From Candidatus Dormiibacterota bacterium (GTDB taxonomy: Bacteria; Chloroflexota; Dormibacteria; Dormibacterales; Dormibacteraceae): a DNA stretch of 21,029 nt. The DNA lies in contig CATPBF010000123.1 of assembly GCA_955652585.1 (NCBI GenBank), positions 1 through 21,029 of the forward strand, read 5' to 3'. Both the position numbers and the translations under genes were made by a program. Below the pieces are notes generated by a model, which was not told the origin of the DNA, did no database searches, and was given only the letters and a program-made list of their open reading frames with translations. Below are positions 6,505 to 13,237 of the stretch, one piece after another. Position 1 is the first letter of the stretch; the number at the start of each line of letters is the position of its first letter.

Positions 6505-6525
6505 GCCCGGGCTCAGTGCCCGGGC
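6505..6525 (-). terminator. Rho-independent terminator of the cyclase-like gene
   Basis: GCCCGGGC (6505-6512) and GCCCGGGC (6518-6525) form an 8-bp stem with the loop TCAGT. On the minus strand the stem is followed by GTTTTCC, a short U-tract. The stop codon of the cyclase-like gene lies inside the loop (6513-6515). Confidence 0.75.
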
Positions 6526-8153
6526 CTCAATTGTGCGATTTCGCCGGTGTCATCCTCCGGGACGGCGGCCTCCAGCTGCACCTCGGCGTGCTGAAGCACG
6601 TAGATCTGCTCCGGCCGGTCATGCCCTTCCAGACGCCGATTGCCAACGCTCAGCAGCTGCATGTCCGGCCGCAGGATGTCCGCCACGATCGAGTAGGTGG
6701 TCTCCGAGACCAGGATCTGGTTGCCGACCGCGCGGCGCCTCAGCTTCGCGCAGCGGTTGACTGCGGGTGAGCGGTAGTCGCGGTCCTGGGCATCGGCCTC
6801 GCCGGTCAGAATCGCCATGCGGACGGCGAGCGGGATCCTATCGGCCCAGCGCTCGGACATGAGCCCGGTCTGGGCCTCCAGCGCCGCCACCAACGCGTCG
6901 GTCGGGCGACTGAAGACAGCGAAGAAGCTGTCGCCTTCGCCCCGCTCCTTCAGCACGACTCCGTGGTTGGCCTCGATCGCGGCGGTCAGCAGCTGGTCGT
7001 GGCGCCTCATGGCCCCGTACATCTGCGCCCGGTTGTGCAGCCAGAGCTGCGTCGACTCGACGACATCGGTCATCAGGAAGGTCACCACCCCATCGGGAAG
7101 CCCGTCTGGCTCCTCGCGCAAAGCGTGGGTCGACTGGGCGAGCACGGACCCGGCGACGAAGCCGTTGGTCAGGTTGATGTTGGCTGCGGTCGCAAGGTAG
7201 TCGTCGACGCTCTTGACGCGCCGGAAGAAGTGCACGTTGTACGAGGGCAAGAAGCTCCAGCTCGAAAAGTCGTCAGCGGCCTCGGGCTCGCGGCAGATGT
7301 CCGGGGCCGCCGCCAACAGCCGGCCGAGCTTGGTCGCTGCCAGCCCGTCGAGGCTGAGCTCCCGGGCGGCATCTTCACTCGTGAATCGCTGCATGGCCTG
7401 GTCGGCGTCCACGACGAGCCGGATGGCAGAAACGAAGTTGTCGGTGTCGGTATTCGTGCCGCGGCACCTGTGCAGCCGGTCGGTGCTGAGGCTGAGCGCG
7501 AAGTCTCCGTTGGTTTCACCCTCGAACTTGAACATGCCGGTGACCGTTTCGAAGCTTTCTTCGACCGCGAACTCGCGCGTCGCGCGCTGGTAGATCTCGC
7601 CAAGGGCCGGCCAGCGCGCGTTGGCCGTGAAATGATCCGCCACCAGCTGCTCGTACAGCCATGCCGAGTCGGCGAGCGCAAGGTCGATGCTCAGGGCCGT
7701 CTGCAAGAACGAGACCAGCGTGCGATAGAGCTCGTGGACGAACGCAGTCGGGCCGATCTCGGCGACCTTGATCTCCCGATCGAGCCCAAGACCTGGGTCG
7801 GGCTTGGGAGAGCCGGCTGAGTATGCGAACGCCTCGACGACCACAAACTCGCCGTGGTTGCGAAGCTTGACCCGGGTCTGGGAGACACGCTGTCCCGGCC
7901 CGGCGACGTCCGGGTTGTCCGCCACGTGGACGAGGCCGCCCGCGCCCCAGGCCTGCTGGATGGGCACGCGCAGCTCGGCGATCATGGCGTTGAAGCGCTG
8001 GATAAAGGCCAGGGCCTCCTTGCCACGATCCGTGTCATACCGGTCCTCACGGACGGCCCGCAGGTCGTCCTCCCAAAGGGCCGTGACCGCGCCGCGCAAA
8101 CCGACGACACCTGGCTGCATTGCGGGTGCAAAGGTTAGCCCCCGGCGCGGCAC
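6513..8153 (-). CDS. Protein with C-terminal class III nucleotidyl cyclase domain and novel N-terminal region
   Basis: 546 residues if read from GTG 8153; ATG 8120 (residue 12) is an alternative, and neither has a convincing ribosome site. The C-terminal ~190 residues are a class III adenylate/guanylate cyclase homology domain. VTFLMTDVVEST supplies Asp363, GVVLKERGEGDSFFAVF supplies Asp408 (45 residues apart, as expected for the two metal-binding Asp), and a TGEADAQDRDYRSPAVNRCAKLR segment matches the dimer-interface motif. In that motif Asn466 is kept but the transition-state Arg is Lys470, and a two-residue insertion (GEGD for GD) shifts the base-binding Lys, so activity is doubtful. Residues 1-350 match no domain I recognise. 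They have no membrane helices and may be a ligand-sensing region. The gene diverges from the acetate operon. Confidence 0.8.
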   Translation of the reverse strand: MPRRGLTFAPAMQPGVVGLRGAVTALWEDDLRAVREDRYDTDRGKEALAFIQRFNAMIAELRVPIQQAWGAGGLVHVADNPDVAGPGQRVSQTRVKLRNHGEFVVVEAFAYSAGSPKPDPGLGLDREIKVAEIGPTAFVHELYRTLVSFLQTALSIDLALADSAWLYEQLVADHFTANARWPALGEIYQRATREFAVEESFETVTGMFKFEGETNGDFALSLSTDRLHRCRGTNTDTDNFVSAIRLVVDADQAMQRFTSEDAARELSLDGLAATKLGRLLAAAPDICREPEAADDFSSWSFLPSYNVHFFRRVKSVDDYLATAANINLTNGFVAGSVLAQSTHALREEPDGLPDGVVTFLMTDVVESTQLWLHNRAQMYGAMRRHDQLLTAAIEANHGVVLKERGEGDSFFAVFSRPTDALVAALEAQTGLMSERWADRIPLAVRMAILTGEADAQDRDYRSPAVNRCAKLRRRAVGNQILVSETTYSIVADILRPDMQLLSVGNRRLEGHDRPEQIYVLQHAEVQLEAAVPEDDTGEIAQLRPGH

Positions 8154-8284
8154 ATCTCCCGTAATAATGGCGTCAAAAATTGCGTCATATACCCAGCCCG
8201 CCGATCACCCTGCTTCGGCAGTACGATGTTGCGCACGTATCGGTCGCCAGGGCCGGTTCCCTGGCGTTATGGGAGGCTGTGGGC

Positions 8285-8899
8285 ATGGCTGAAGTCAGAA
8301 CTGCTACTGCTGCGCCGCCGGCGATCGCGAATCCCGCCGCGTTAGGACTGGGAGGATTTGCTCTCACCACCTTTCTTCTCAGCGCGCACAACGCCATGGG
8401 CGCGGGCACGGAGCCGCTACTGCCGTTCTTCGGCTACGCGATCTTCTATGGGGGGTTGGCCCAGTTCGCAGCCGGAATGTGGGAATTCAAGGCCGGCAAC
8501 ACGTTCGGAGCCACGGCGTTTTCCACCTACGGTGCCTTCTGGATGGGCCTCGCCGCGTGGGTGGTGCTCGTTCTTTGGGGCAAGGTCCCGGGGACCGATG
8601 TGACGGTTTCCCTCGGCTGGATCGCGCTCGCCTTCGCGATCTTCAACACCTACATGCTGCTGTGGAGCACCCGGCTCAACATGTCCGTTTTCCTTGTGTT
8701 TCTCACGCTCGAGATCACATTCATCCTGCTGTTCATAGGCAATTTCAGCGGCAACAAAGCCGGCACAGGTCTGGTCGCGCTTGGCGGCTGGATGGGCATC
8801 ATCACAGCCCTCGTGGCCTGGTACGCATCCGCGGCGGTGGTCGCCAACAGCATGCGTGCAAAGCCGATCCTTCCCGTTGGCAACCCGATCTGGTCGTAA
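8285..8899 (+). CDS. satP: Acetate/succinate transporter, GPR1/FUN34/YaaH (SatP) family
   Basis: 204 residues from ATG 8285, chosen over an earlier in-frame ATG (8180) because GGGAGG lies 8 nt upstream (8271-8276) and homologues begin with a short polar tail before the family signature. The signature NPAALGLGGF is at residues 16-25, followed by six membrane helices, including FFGYAIFYGGLAQFAAGMWEF and the AFSTYGAFWMGLAAW segment, whose aromatic and polar residues line the acetate path in SatP structures. The family moves acetate/H+ or succinate across the inner membrane as a homo-hexamer. Acetyl-CoA synthetase follows after 82 bp on the same strand, so the pair couples acetate uptake to activation. 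The 131-bp divergent gap to the cyclase-like gene holds two GCGTCA repeats 12 bp apart (8170-8175, 8182-8187). Confidence 0.93.
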   Translation: MAEVRTATAAPPAIANPAALGLGGFALTTFLLSAHNAMGAGTEPLLPFFGYAIFYGGLAQFAAGMWEFKAGNTFGATAFSTYGAFWMGLAAWVVLVLWGKVPGTDVTVSLGWIALAFAIFNTYMLLWSTRLNMSVFLVFLTLEITFILLFIGNFSGNKAGTGLVALGGWMGIITALVAWYASAAVVANSMRAKPILPVGNPIWS

Positions 8900-8981
8900 C
8901 GCAAGGCAGGTTCACGCGCAGGATTGGAGGCCGACCTGGCCGGATGCATCATGGCGCCATCAGAGTTACGGAGGTCTAACG

Positions 8982-11087
8982 ATGAGTGAAGTCCAGGTCT
9001 CAGAGGCCGAGATAGCGGTTCACTGGCGGGAGGAGGAGTACTTCTATCCGCCGCCGCGATTCATCGGTCAGGCCAACGCGAACGACCCCGCCATCTTCGA
9101 GCGGTTCGCCGAGAAGAACTTCCCCGAGTGCTTCAAGGAATACGCCGACCTCTTGACCTGGGACAAGTACTGGCACACCACGCTTGACACGAGCAACGCA
9201 CCGTTCTGGAAGTGGTTCGTCGGTGGGAAGCTCAACGCCTCGTACAACTGCGTCGACCGGCATCTAGCCAAATACCGGAACAAAGGGGCTCTCATCTGGG
9301 TGCCCGAGCCGGAGGCCGAGGCCACTCAGGTCATCACCTACCAGGAGCTGTACAAGCGCGTCAACGAGTTCGCCGCACTGCTAAGGGACTTCTGCGGGCT
9401 CAAGGCGGGTGACCGAGTTACCTTCCACATGCCGATGGTCCCGGAGCTGCCGATCGCCATGCTCGCCTGTGCCCGTCTCGGTGTCATCCATAACCAGGTG
9501 TTCGGAGGTTTCAGCGGCGCAGCCTGCGGCGGCCGGATCGCGGACTCGGGCAGCGAAATCCTGGTCACAATGGACGGCTACTACCGCAACGGCGACCTGC
9601 TCGACCACAAGGTCAAGGCGGAGGAGGCCATCGAGGCCGCCAAGAACGAGGGTCAGAAGGTCGAAAAGGTCCTCGTCTGGCGGCGCCACCCCGGTAAGTA
9701 CTCATCCAAGACCGAGATGGTGAAAGGCCGCGACTTTTTCGTCGACGAACTCCTGGTCGACTACAAAGGCAAGATCGTCGAACCGGTGTCGATGCCGGCC
9801 GAGGCTCCGCTCTTCCTCATGTACACCAGCGGCACCACGGCCAAGCCCAAGGGTTGCCAGCACAGCACCGGCGGCTACCTGTCGTATGTGGCGGGAACCT
9901 CAAAGTACTACCAGGACATCCATCCCGAGGACACCTACTGGTGCTTCGCCGACATCGGCTGGATCACAGGCCACTCGTACATCGTCTATGGACCGCTGGC
10001 GCTGGCGGCCACCAGCGTCATGTATGAGGGCGTGCCGACCTACCCGGACCCCGGCCGGCCCTGGAGGATCGCCGAGCGGCTGGGCGTCAACATCTTCCAC
10101 ACCGCCCCCACAACCATCCGAACGCTCCGCAAGCTCGGTCCCGATGAGCCCAAGAAGTACGACTACCACTTCAAGCACATGACCACGGTTGGCGAGCCGA
10201 TCGAGCCTGAAGTCTGGCGCTGGTATTTCCACTCGGTCGGGAAGGACGAGGCGGCCATCGTCGATACCTGGTGGCAGACCGAAAACGGCGGCTTCCTGTG
10301 CAGCACAATGCCCGCCCTGCAGCCGATGAAGCCCGGAAGCTGCGGCCCGGGCGTCCTGGGCATCTTCCCGGAGATTCTCGACGAGCACGGCAAGCCGATT
10401 CCCAAGGGCAGCTCGAAAGCCGGCAACATCACGATCCGCAATCCCTGGCCAGGCATCTTCCAGACCATCTATGGCGACCCGGACAGATTCGTGTCCACGT
10501 ACTACGCGAAATACAACAAGAAGAAGGACAGCAAGGACTGGCACGATTGGCCCTACTTCGCGGGCGACGGGGCTCTGCAGGCGGAGGACGGGTACTTCCG
10601 GATCCTTGGCAGAGTCGACGACGTCATCAATGTGTCCGGCCACCGGCTGGGCACCAAGGAGCTCGAATCCGCGAGCCTCACAGTCGAGGAGATCGCCGAA
10701 GCCGCCGCGGTACCGGTGGTCGATGACTTGCGAGGCCGGGCCGTGGAGATCTATGTCGCGCTGAAGCCGGGTCATAAGCCGAGCAAGCAGATTGAGGAGA
10801 AGGTCTCCGCCGCGATCGAGCGCTTGATCGGCAAGATCGCCCGGCCGAAGAACGTCTGGATCGTCCCGGATATGCCCAAGACCCGCTCGGGCAAGATCAT
10901 GCGCCGCGTCATCGCCGGCATTTCCAACTTCACCAGCCCGGGGGACATCACCACGCTCGCCAATCCCGAGATAGTGGCCACCATCAAACATCACGTCGAG
11001 TCGGAAAAAGTGAAGCGCGGCGAGACCCCGCGCGAGCTGTCAGCCAAGGAGCTCGAGGAGATCAAGTCCTTCGGACAGGCCGAGTAA
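8982..11087 (+). CDS. acs: AMP-forming acetyl-CoA synthetase
   Basis: 701 residues from ATG 8982, supported by GGAGG at 8970-8974. The enzyme makes acetyl-CoA from acetate, ATP and CoA through acetyl-AMP in the cytosol. Family marks in order: the N-terminal ACAS domain (WDKYWHTTLDTSNAPFWKWF), GVIHNQVFGGFS, the ATP loop YTSGTTAKPKG (from Tyr281), ADIGWITGHSYIVYGPL, the EGVPTYPDPGRPW stretch, DTWWQTENGG (Trp430/Trp431, the bulky side chains that limit the acyl pocket), the hinge GRVDDVINVSGHRLG and PKTRSGKIMRR, whose Lys638 is the catalytic lysine controlled by acetylation in Acs. Differences from the consensus: Ala instead of Gly in the ATP loop (TTAK) and Asn in WWQTEN. It is about 50 residues longer than E. 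coli Acs, partly from a lysine-rich insert near AKYNKKKDSKDW. It forms an acetate-assimilation unit with the transporter at 8285. Confidence 0.93.
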   Translation: MSEVQVSEAEIAVHWREEEYFYPPPRFIGQANANDPAIFERFAEKNFPECFKEYADLLTWDKYWHTTLDTSNAPFWKWFVGGKLNASYNCVDRHLAKYRNKGALIWVPEPEAEATQVITYQELYKRVNEFAALLRDFCGLKAGDRVTFHMPMVPELPIAMLACARLGVIHNQVFGGFSGAACGGRIADSGSEILVTMDGYYRNGDLLDHKVKAEEAIEAAKNEGQKVEKVLVWRRHPGKYSSKTEMVKGRDFFVDELLVDYKGKIVEPVSMPAEAPLFLMYTSGTTAKPKGCQHSTGGYLSYVAGTSKYYQDIHPEDTYWCFADIGWITGHSYIVYGPLALAATSVMYEGVPTYPDPGRPWRIAERLGVNIFHTAPTTIRTLRKLGPDEPKKYDYHFKHMTTVGEPIEPEVWRWYFHSVGKDEAAIVDTWWQTENGGFLCSTMPALQPMKPGSCGPGVLGIFPEILDEHGKPIPKGSSKAGNITIRNPWPGIFQTIYGDPDRFVSTYYAKYNKKKDSKDWHDWPYFAGDGALQAEDGYFRILGRVDDVINVSGHRLGTKELESASLTVEEIAEAAAVPVVDDLRGRAVEIYVALKPGHKPSKQIEEKVSAAIERLIGKIARPKNVWIVPDMPKTRSGKIMRRVIAGISNFTSPGDITTLANPEIVATIKHHVESEKVKRGETPRELSAKELEEIKSFGQAE

Positions 11088-11094
11088 CTGACCA

Positions 11095-11121
11095 GGGAGG
11101 GCGAGCCTGGCTCGCCCTCCC
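11095..11121. terminator. Strong bidirectional hairpin between acs and the BTAD gene
   Basis: GGGAGGGCGAG (11095-11105) pairs perfectly with CTCGCCCTCCC (11111-11121) around the loop CCTGG. It begins 7 bp after the acs stop and ends 3 bp before the convergent gene's stop, so it can serve both. No clear T-run follows on either strand. Confidence 0.7.
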
Positions 11122-11124
11122 CAC

Positions 11125-11880
11125 TTACGTGGCCGAAATCTCCCGGTAGAGAGACTTGGTCTCGGCCGACGGCGCCACGCCCAGCTCCGACTGAAGCAGG
11201 TCACGGCACTGGTTGTAGACGCGGACGGCCTCCGCGCGATCCCCGCCGGCGGCGAGCACGCGCATGAGCCGGCGGTAGCCTGACTCGCGATAAGGCTCTA
11301 GCCGAACGGCCTCGCGGGCGTGGGTCAGCGCCAGTACGAGCTCGTTGTTCGCGATGAGCGCGTCGACGCGGCAGTCGAGGGCTCGGACCAGGCTCGACGC
11401 CAACGTCGCGCGCCGATCATCCACCCACACTCCATCGTGGCCAGGCAGAAACGACCGCCGAAGGATAGTGGTCGCGATGAGCGACGGGCCGTAAGCCGCC
11501 TGGGGATTGCCCGCGACAAGCGCGCCCTCCGCGGCATCCACCCCGGCCAGCGCCGCCTCGACGTCGACCCAAGTCTCCCCTGGCGGAGTGAACTGGTAGC
11601 ACCCGAACGCGTTGCCGATGATGCGCGAGCGCGGCAAGCCGACACCGGCCAGACGCGACCGCAGCCTGCTGACGATGGCGCTGAGCGCCAGCGTCCACGA
11701 AGCCGGCAGCGACTCGGCCCATAGCGCCTCGGCCAGCTCCGACTGCGTGACCGCGCGTTTGCGCTCGGCGACCAGGTAGGCGAGCACGAACCGGCCCTGC
11801 GGCCCACCGAGCTCGGACTCGCGCAGCAACCGCCCGTCGTTTTCGACCTGCACTTCGCCCATCAGGTAGATCCTCAGCAT
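11125..11880 (-). CDS. BTAD (SARP-like) domain transcriptional regulator
   Basis: 251 residues: an N-terminal OmpR-type winged helix (MLRIYLMGEVQVENDGR, then FVLAYLVAERKRAVTQSELAEALW and a recognition region ALSAIVSRLRSRL, about residues 1-100), then a helical bacterial transcriptional activation domain (about residues 105-250; DCRVDALIANNELVLALTHA and RLMRVLAAGGDRAEAVRVYN repeats, ending ELGVAPSAETKSLYREI). This is the short SARP architecture without an ATPase or TPR extension. SARPs often activate nearby genes, but no biosynthetic cluster is adjacent here. The start codon lies 31 bp from that of a divergent membrane protein, with an 11-bp palindrome between (11886-11896), which suggests joint control and autoregulation. 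Its 3' end meets a bidirectional terminator. Confidence 0.85.
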   Translation of the reverse strand: MLRIYLMGEVQVENDGRLLRESELGGPQGRFVLAYLVAERKRAVTQSELAEALWAESLPASWTLALSAIVSRLRSRLAGVGLPRSRIIGNAFGCYQFTPPGETWVDVEAALAGVDAAEGALVAGNPQAAYGPSLIATTILRRSFLPGHDGVWVDDRRATLASSLVRALDCRVDALIANNELVLALTHAREAVRLEPYRESGYRRLMRVLAAGGDRAEAVRVYNQCRDLLQSELGVAPSAETKSLYREISAT

Positions 11881-11885
11881 CGGCC

Positions 11886-11896
11886 GGTCTCAGACC
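11886..11896. promoter_or_regulatory. 11-bp palindrome in the 31-bp divergent gap
   Basis: GGTCT-C-AGACC is symmetric about one base and lies between the divergent starts at 11880 and 11912. CATAAT (11896-11901) could be the -10 of the plus-strand gene, and TATGGT (minus strand, 11899-11894) that of the BTAD gene. A protein on the palindrome would touch both promoters. The binding factor is unknown. Confidence 0.4.
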
Positions 11897-11911
11897 ATAA
11901 TCCGCAGCGGC

Positions 11912-12418
11912 ATGGGAGACTGGAACGTCTTCTTCGCAACCAGCGCCGGGAGCGCGGCCACGCTCGTCGGGCTGCTGTTCGTCGCGACCCAGCTGCATCT
12001 GGGCGTTTTCTCGGATCCCAAGAACCGATGGGCGGCGCTGGCGCAGAGCACGCTGACCATTCTCTCCGTCAACTTCGCTCTCTCGCTTTTCTTTCTCATG
12101 CCCATACTCGGCCCGCAGATTCGCGGCGAGGTCGTCGTGCTGGCTGTCGCGGTCGCCATCTGGCGAGGCGCCAGGATCTGGTGGCCCGTGGTCAGGATCA
12201 CCGAATCTGGCCGCGGCCACAGGCTCGTGCAGAGCTTCTGGCTGCTGGTCTTGCCCGACATCATCTACATCTACCTGCTAACGGGGGCGGTGGGCCTGCT
12301 TCGCGGCGATACCACGGCGGTCCTCAACGTAGGCGGTGCCTTGCTCAGCCTCTTCCTGGTGTGCCTTCGCAACGCCTGGCGGTTGGTCGTCAATGTCGAG
12401 CAGGACAGCGGCTCATAG
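11912..12418 (+). CDS. Small multi-spanning membrane protein, unknown function
   Basis: 168 residues from ATG 11912. No Shine-Dalgarno is visible (the upstream sequence is CGCAGCGGC), and the CATAAT box 10 nt before the start suggests a very short leader. Predicted helices: about residues 7-29 (SAGSAATLVGLLFVATQLH), 43-64 (LTILSVNFALSLFFLMPIL), 70-86 (EVVVLAVAVAIWRGARI), 107-128 (FWLLVLPDIIYIYLLTGAVGL) and 138-158. The phrase ATLVGLLFVA near the N-terminus recurs in uncharacterised small membrane proteins of soil bacteria. It is divergent from the BTAD regulator and may be its target. No function can be assigned. Confidence 0.75.
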   Translation: MGDWNVFFATSAGSAATLVGLLFVATQLHLGVFSDPKNRWAALAQSTLTILSVNFALSLFFLMPILGPQIRGEVVVLAVAVAIWRGARIWWPVVRITESGRGHRLVQSFWLLVLPDIIYIYLLTGAVGLLRGDTTAVLNVGGALLSLFLVCLRNAWRLVVNVEQDSGS

Positions 12419-12484
12419 GCTCCAAAGATTCCCCAAACCCCCAGCGCCACGATGGCGAACGTCAGGCCTGACACGGGGTCCTCG

Positions 12485-12512
12485 CGAACTCAAGGCGTAG
12501 CCTCTGAGTTCG
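12485..12512 (+). other. Stable hairpin upstream of the DUF1059 gene
   Basis: CGAACTCA-AGGC (12485-12496) pairs with GCCT-C-TGAGTTCG (12500-12512) around the loop GTA, giving a 12-bp stem with one bulged C. It ends 22 bp before the start codon at 12535 and 9 bp before the ribosome site. It could terminate the upstream membrane gene (no T-run follows), stabilise the downstream leader, or be an operator. Confidence 0.5.
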
Positions 12513-12534
12513 TGGGGATTAACTGAGGAGAGAC

Positions 12535-12687
12535 ATGAAGAAGCGAGTCGAATGTGAATGCGGCTGGGTGCTCGAGACCGACGACGAGGAGAAGCTCGTG
12601 AAAGGCGTCCAGGAACACGCCAGCGAGGTTCACCACATGCAGGGCGTCACCCGGGATCAAGTCCTGGCCCAAGCCAAACCCGCGTAA
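12535..12687 (+). CDS. DUF1059 family small protein
   Basis: 50 residues beginning MKKRVECECGWVLET and ending VTRDQVLAQAKPA. ATG 12535 is preceded by GAGGAGAG. The family hallmark is a Cys-x-Cys-Gly-Trp start (Cys7, Cys9) followed by a helix with VQEHASEVH (His28, His33) and a closing DQVL/LTREQV-type helix. The Cys/His spacing suggests a small metal-binding (zinc-finger-like) fold, but the function of DUF1059 is not known. Length is normal for the family. It lies 43 bp before a YCII-family gene on the same strand, with a GC-rich hairpin between. Confidence 0.85.
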   Translation: MKKRVECECGWVLETDDEEKLVKGVQEHASEVHHMQGVTRDQVLAQAKPA

Positions 12688-12691
12688 ATAA

Positions 12692-12709
12692 GCCGCCGCC
12701 CCCGGCGGC
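12692..12709 (+). terminator. GC hairpin between DUF1059 and YCII genes
   Basis: GCCGCCG (12692-12698) pairs with CGGCGGC (12703-12709) around CCCC. It starts 5 bp after the DUF1059 stop and ends 9 bp before the AAGGAG of the next gene. With no T-run it may attenuate or protect the message rather than fully stop transcription. Confidence 0.4.
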
Positions 12710-12730
12710 GAACTACACAAGGAGTCATCC

Positions 12731-13078
12731 GTGAAGTACCTCTACCTTCTCTATGCCGACGAATCGAAGATGCCCGCGCCGGGCACTCCCGCCTTCAACG
12801 CCCAGAACGATGCGTTCAACAACTATTTCGAGGAGATCAACACCAAAGGCCTGTTCAAGGCCGGCGATCCGGTCCAGGCGTCGAGGACCTCGAAAACCGT
12901 TCGAGTCCGCAACGGCCACACGGACGCCAGCTCAGGGCCGTTCGTGAAGACTGGCGACCAGCTGGTCGGCTTCTATGTGATCGAAGCCAAGGACCTTGAC
13001 GAGGCGGTTGCGTACGCCGCCAAGTGCCCCGTGGCCAGCGTCGGAGCCATGGAGGTCCGCCCGATCTTCCAGATGTAG
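12731..13078 (+). CDS. YCII-related (DGPF) domain protein
   Basis: 115 residues of one ferredoxin-like alpha/beta YCII domain. It starts at GTG 12731, supported by AAGGAG 12719-12724. The pattern is MKYLYLLYADESKM (first strand), a helix with FNNYFEEINTKGLFKAGDPV, the strand/turn TVRVRNGHTDASSGPFVKTGDQLVGFYVIEA (the 'DGPF' turn is here SGPF) and the helix DLDEAVAYAAKCPVASVGAMEVRPI. YCII proteins are small enzymes or ligand binders, some encoded beside ECF sigma factors in high-GC Gram-positives; no sigma gene is present here. The function of this member is unknown. A perfect-stem hairpin follows at once. Confidence 0.9.
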   Translation: MKYLYLLYADESKMPAPGTPAFNAQNDAFNNYFEEINTKGLFKAGDPVQASRTSKTVRVRNGHTDASSGPFVKTGDQLVGFYVIEAKDLDEAVAYAAKCPVASVGAMEVRPIFQM

Positions 13079-13086
13079 TCCCAGCG

Positions 13087-13118
13087 GGGGCCGGCGAGCG
13101 AACACCACCGCCGGCCCC
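13087..13118 (+). terminator. Hairpin terminator after the YCII gene
   Basis: GGGGCCGGCG (13087-13096) pairs perfectly with CGCCGGCCCC (13109-13118) across a 12-nt loop, 8 bp after the stop. No T-run follows. Confidence 0.6.
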
Positions 13119-13131
13119 TGGCCTCCCCGGC

Positions 13132-13177
13132 TGCGTCAAACCCGAGCGTTGACGCAAGCGGCATCAAGTGATAGCTT
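13132..13177 (+). promoter_or_regulatory. Promoter and overlapping inverted repeat of the APC permease gene
   Basis: TTGACG (13149-13154) and TAGCTT (13172-13177) are separated by exactly 17 bp, fitting a housekeeping -35/TAnnnT pair. The inverted repeat TGCGTCAA (13132-13139) / TTGACGCA (13149-13156), 9 bp apart, covers the -35 box, so a dimeric regulator would control the permease and perhaps the downstream catabolic genes. Start of transcription would be near 13184. Confidence 0.55.
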
Positions 13178-13237
13178 CCGCGCAACTTCTGTAACAAACG
13201 TTTCGGGGTCGGCGATGAGCCGAGGGAGGGGTTGCAG

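Noticed and set aside
8180..8284. N-terminal 35-residue extension of the SatP-type transporter from ATG 8180
   Set aside because: The extension is not like the family, while ATG 8285 has a good GGGAGG at correct spacing.
8951..8960. ATGGCGCCAT palindrome between satP and acs
   Set aside because: A 10-bp palindrome is expected by chance at this GC content and length, and it is not near a promoter-like box.
13191..13204. GTAAC-AAAC-GTTTC as a GlnR nitrogen box before the permease
   Set aside because: GlnR half-sites need GTnAC and GnAAC about 6 bp apart in the same direction. Here spacing is 4 and the second half is inverted; only the 8-bp AAACGTTT palindrome is certain.
13178..13237. Riboswitch in the permease leader
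   Set aside because: Only a 5-bp stem (TCGGC/GCCGA) is visible; there is no conserved aptamer pattern and too little length.
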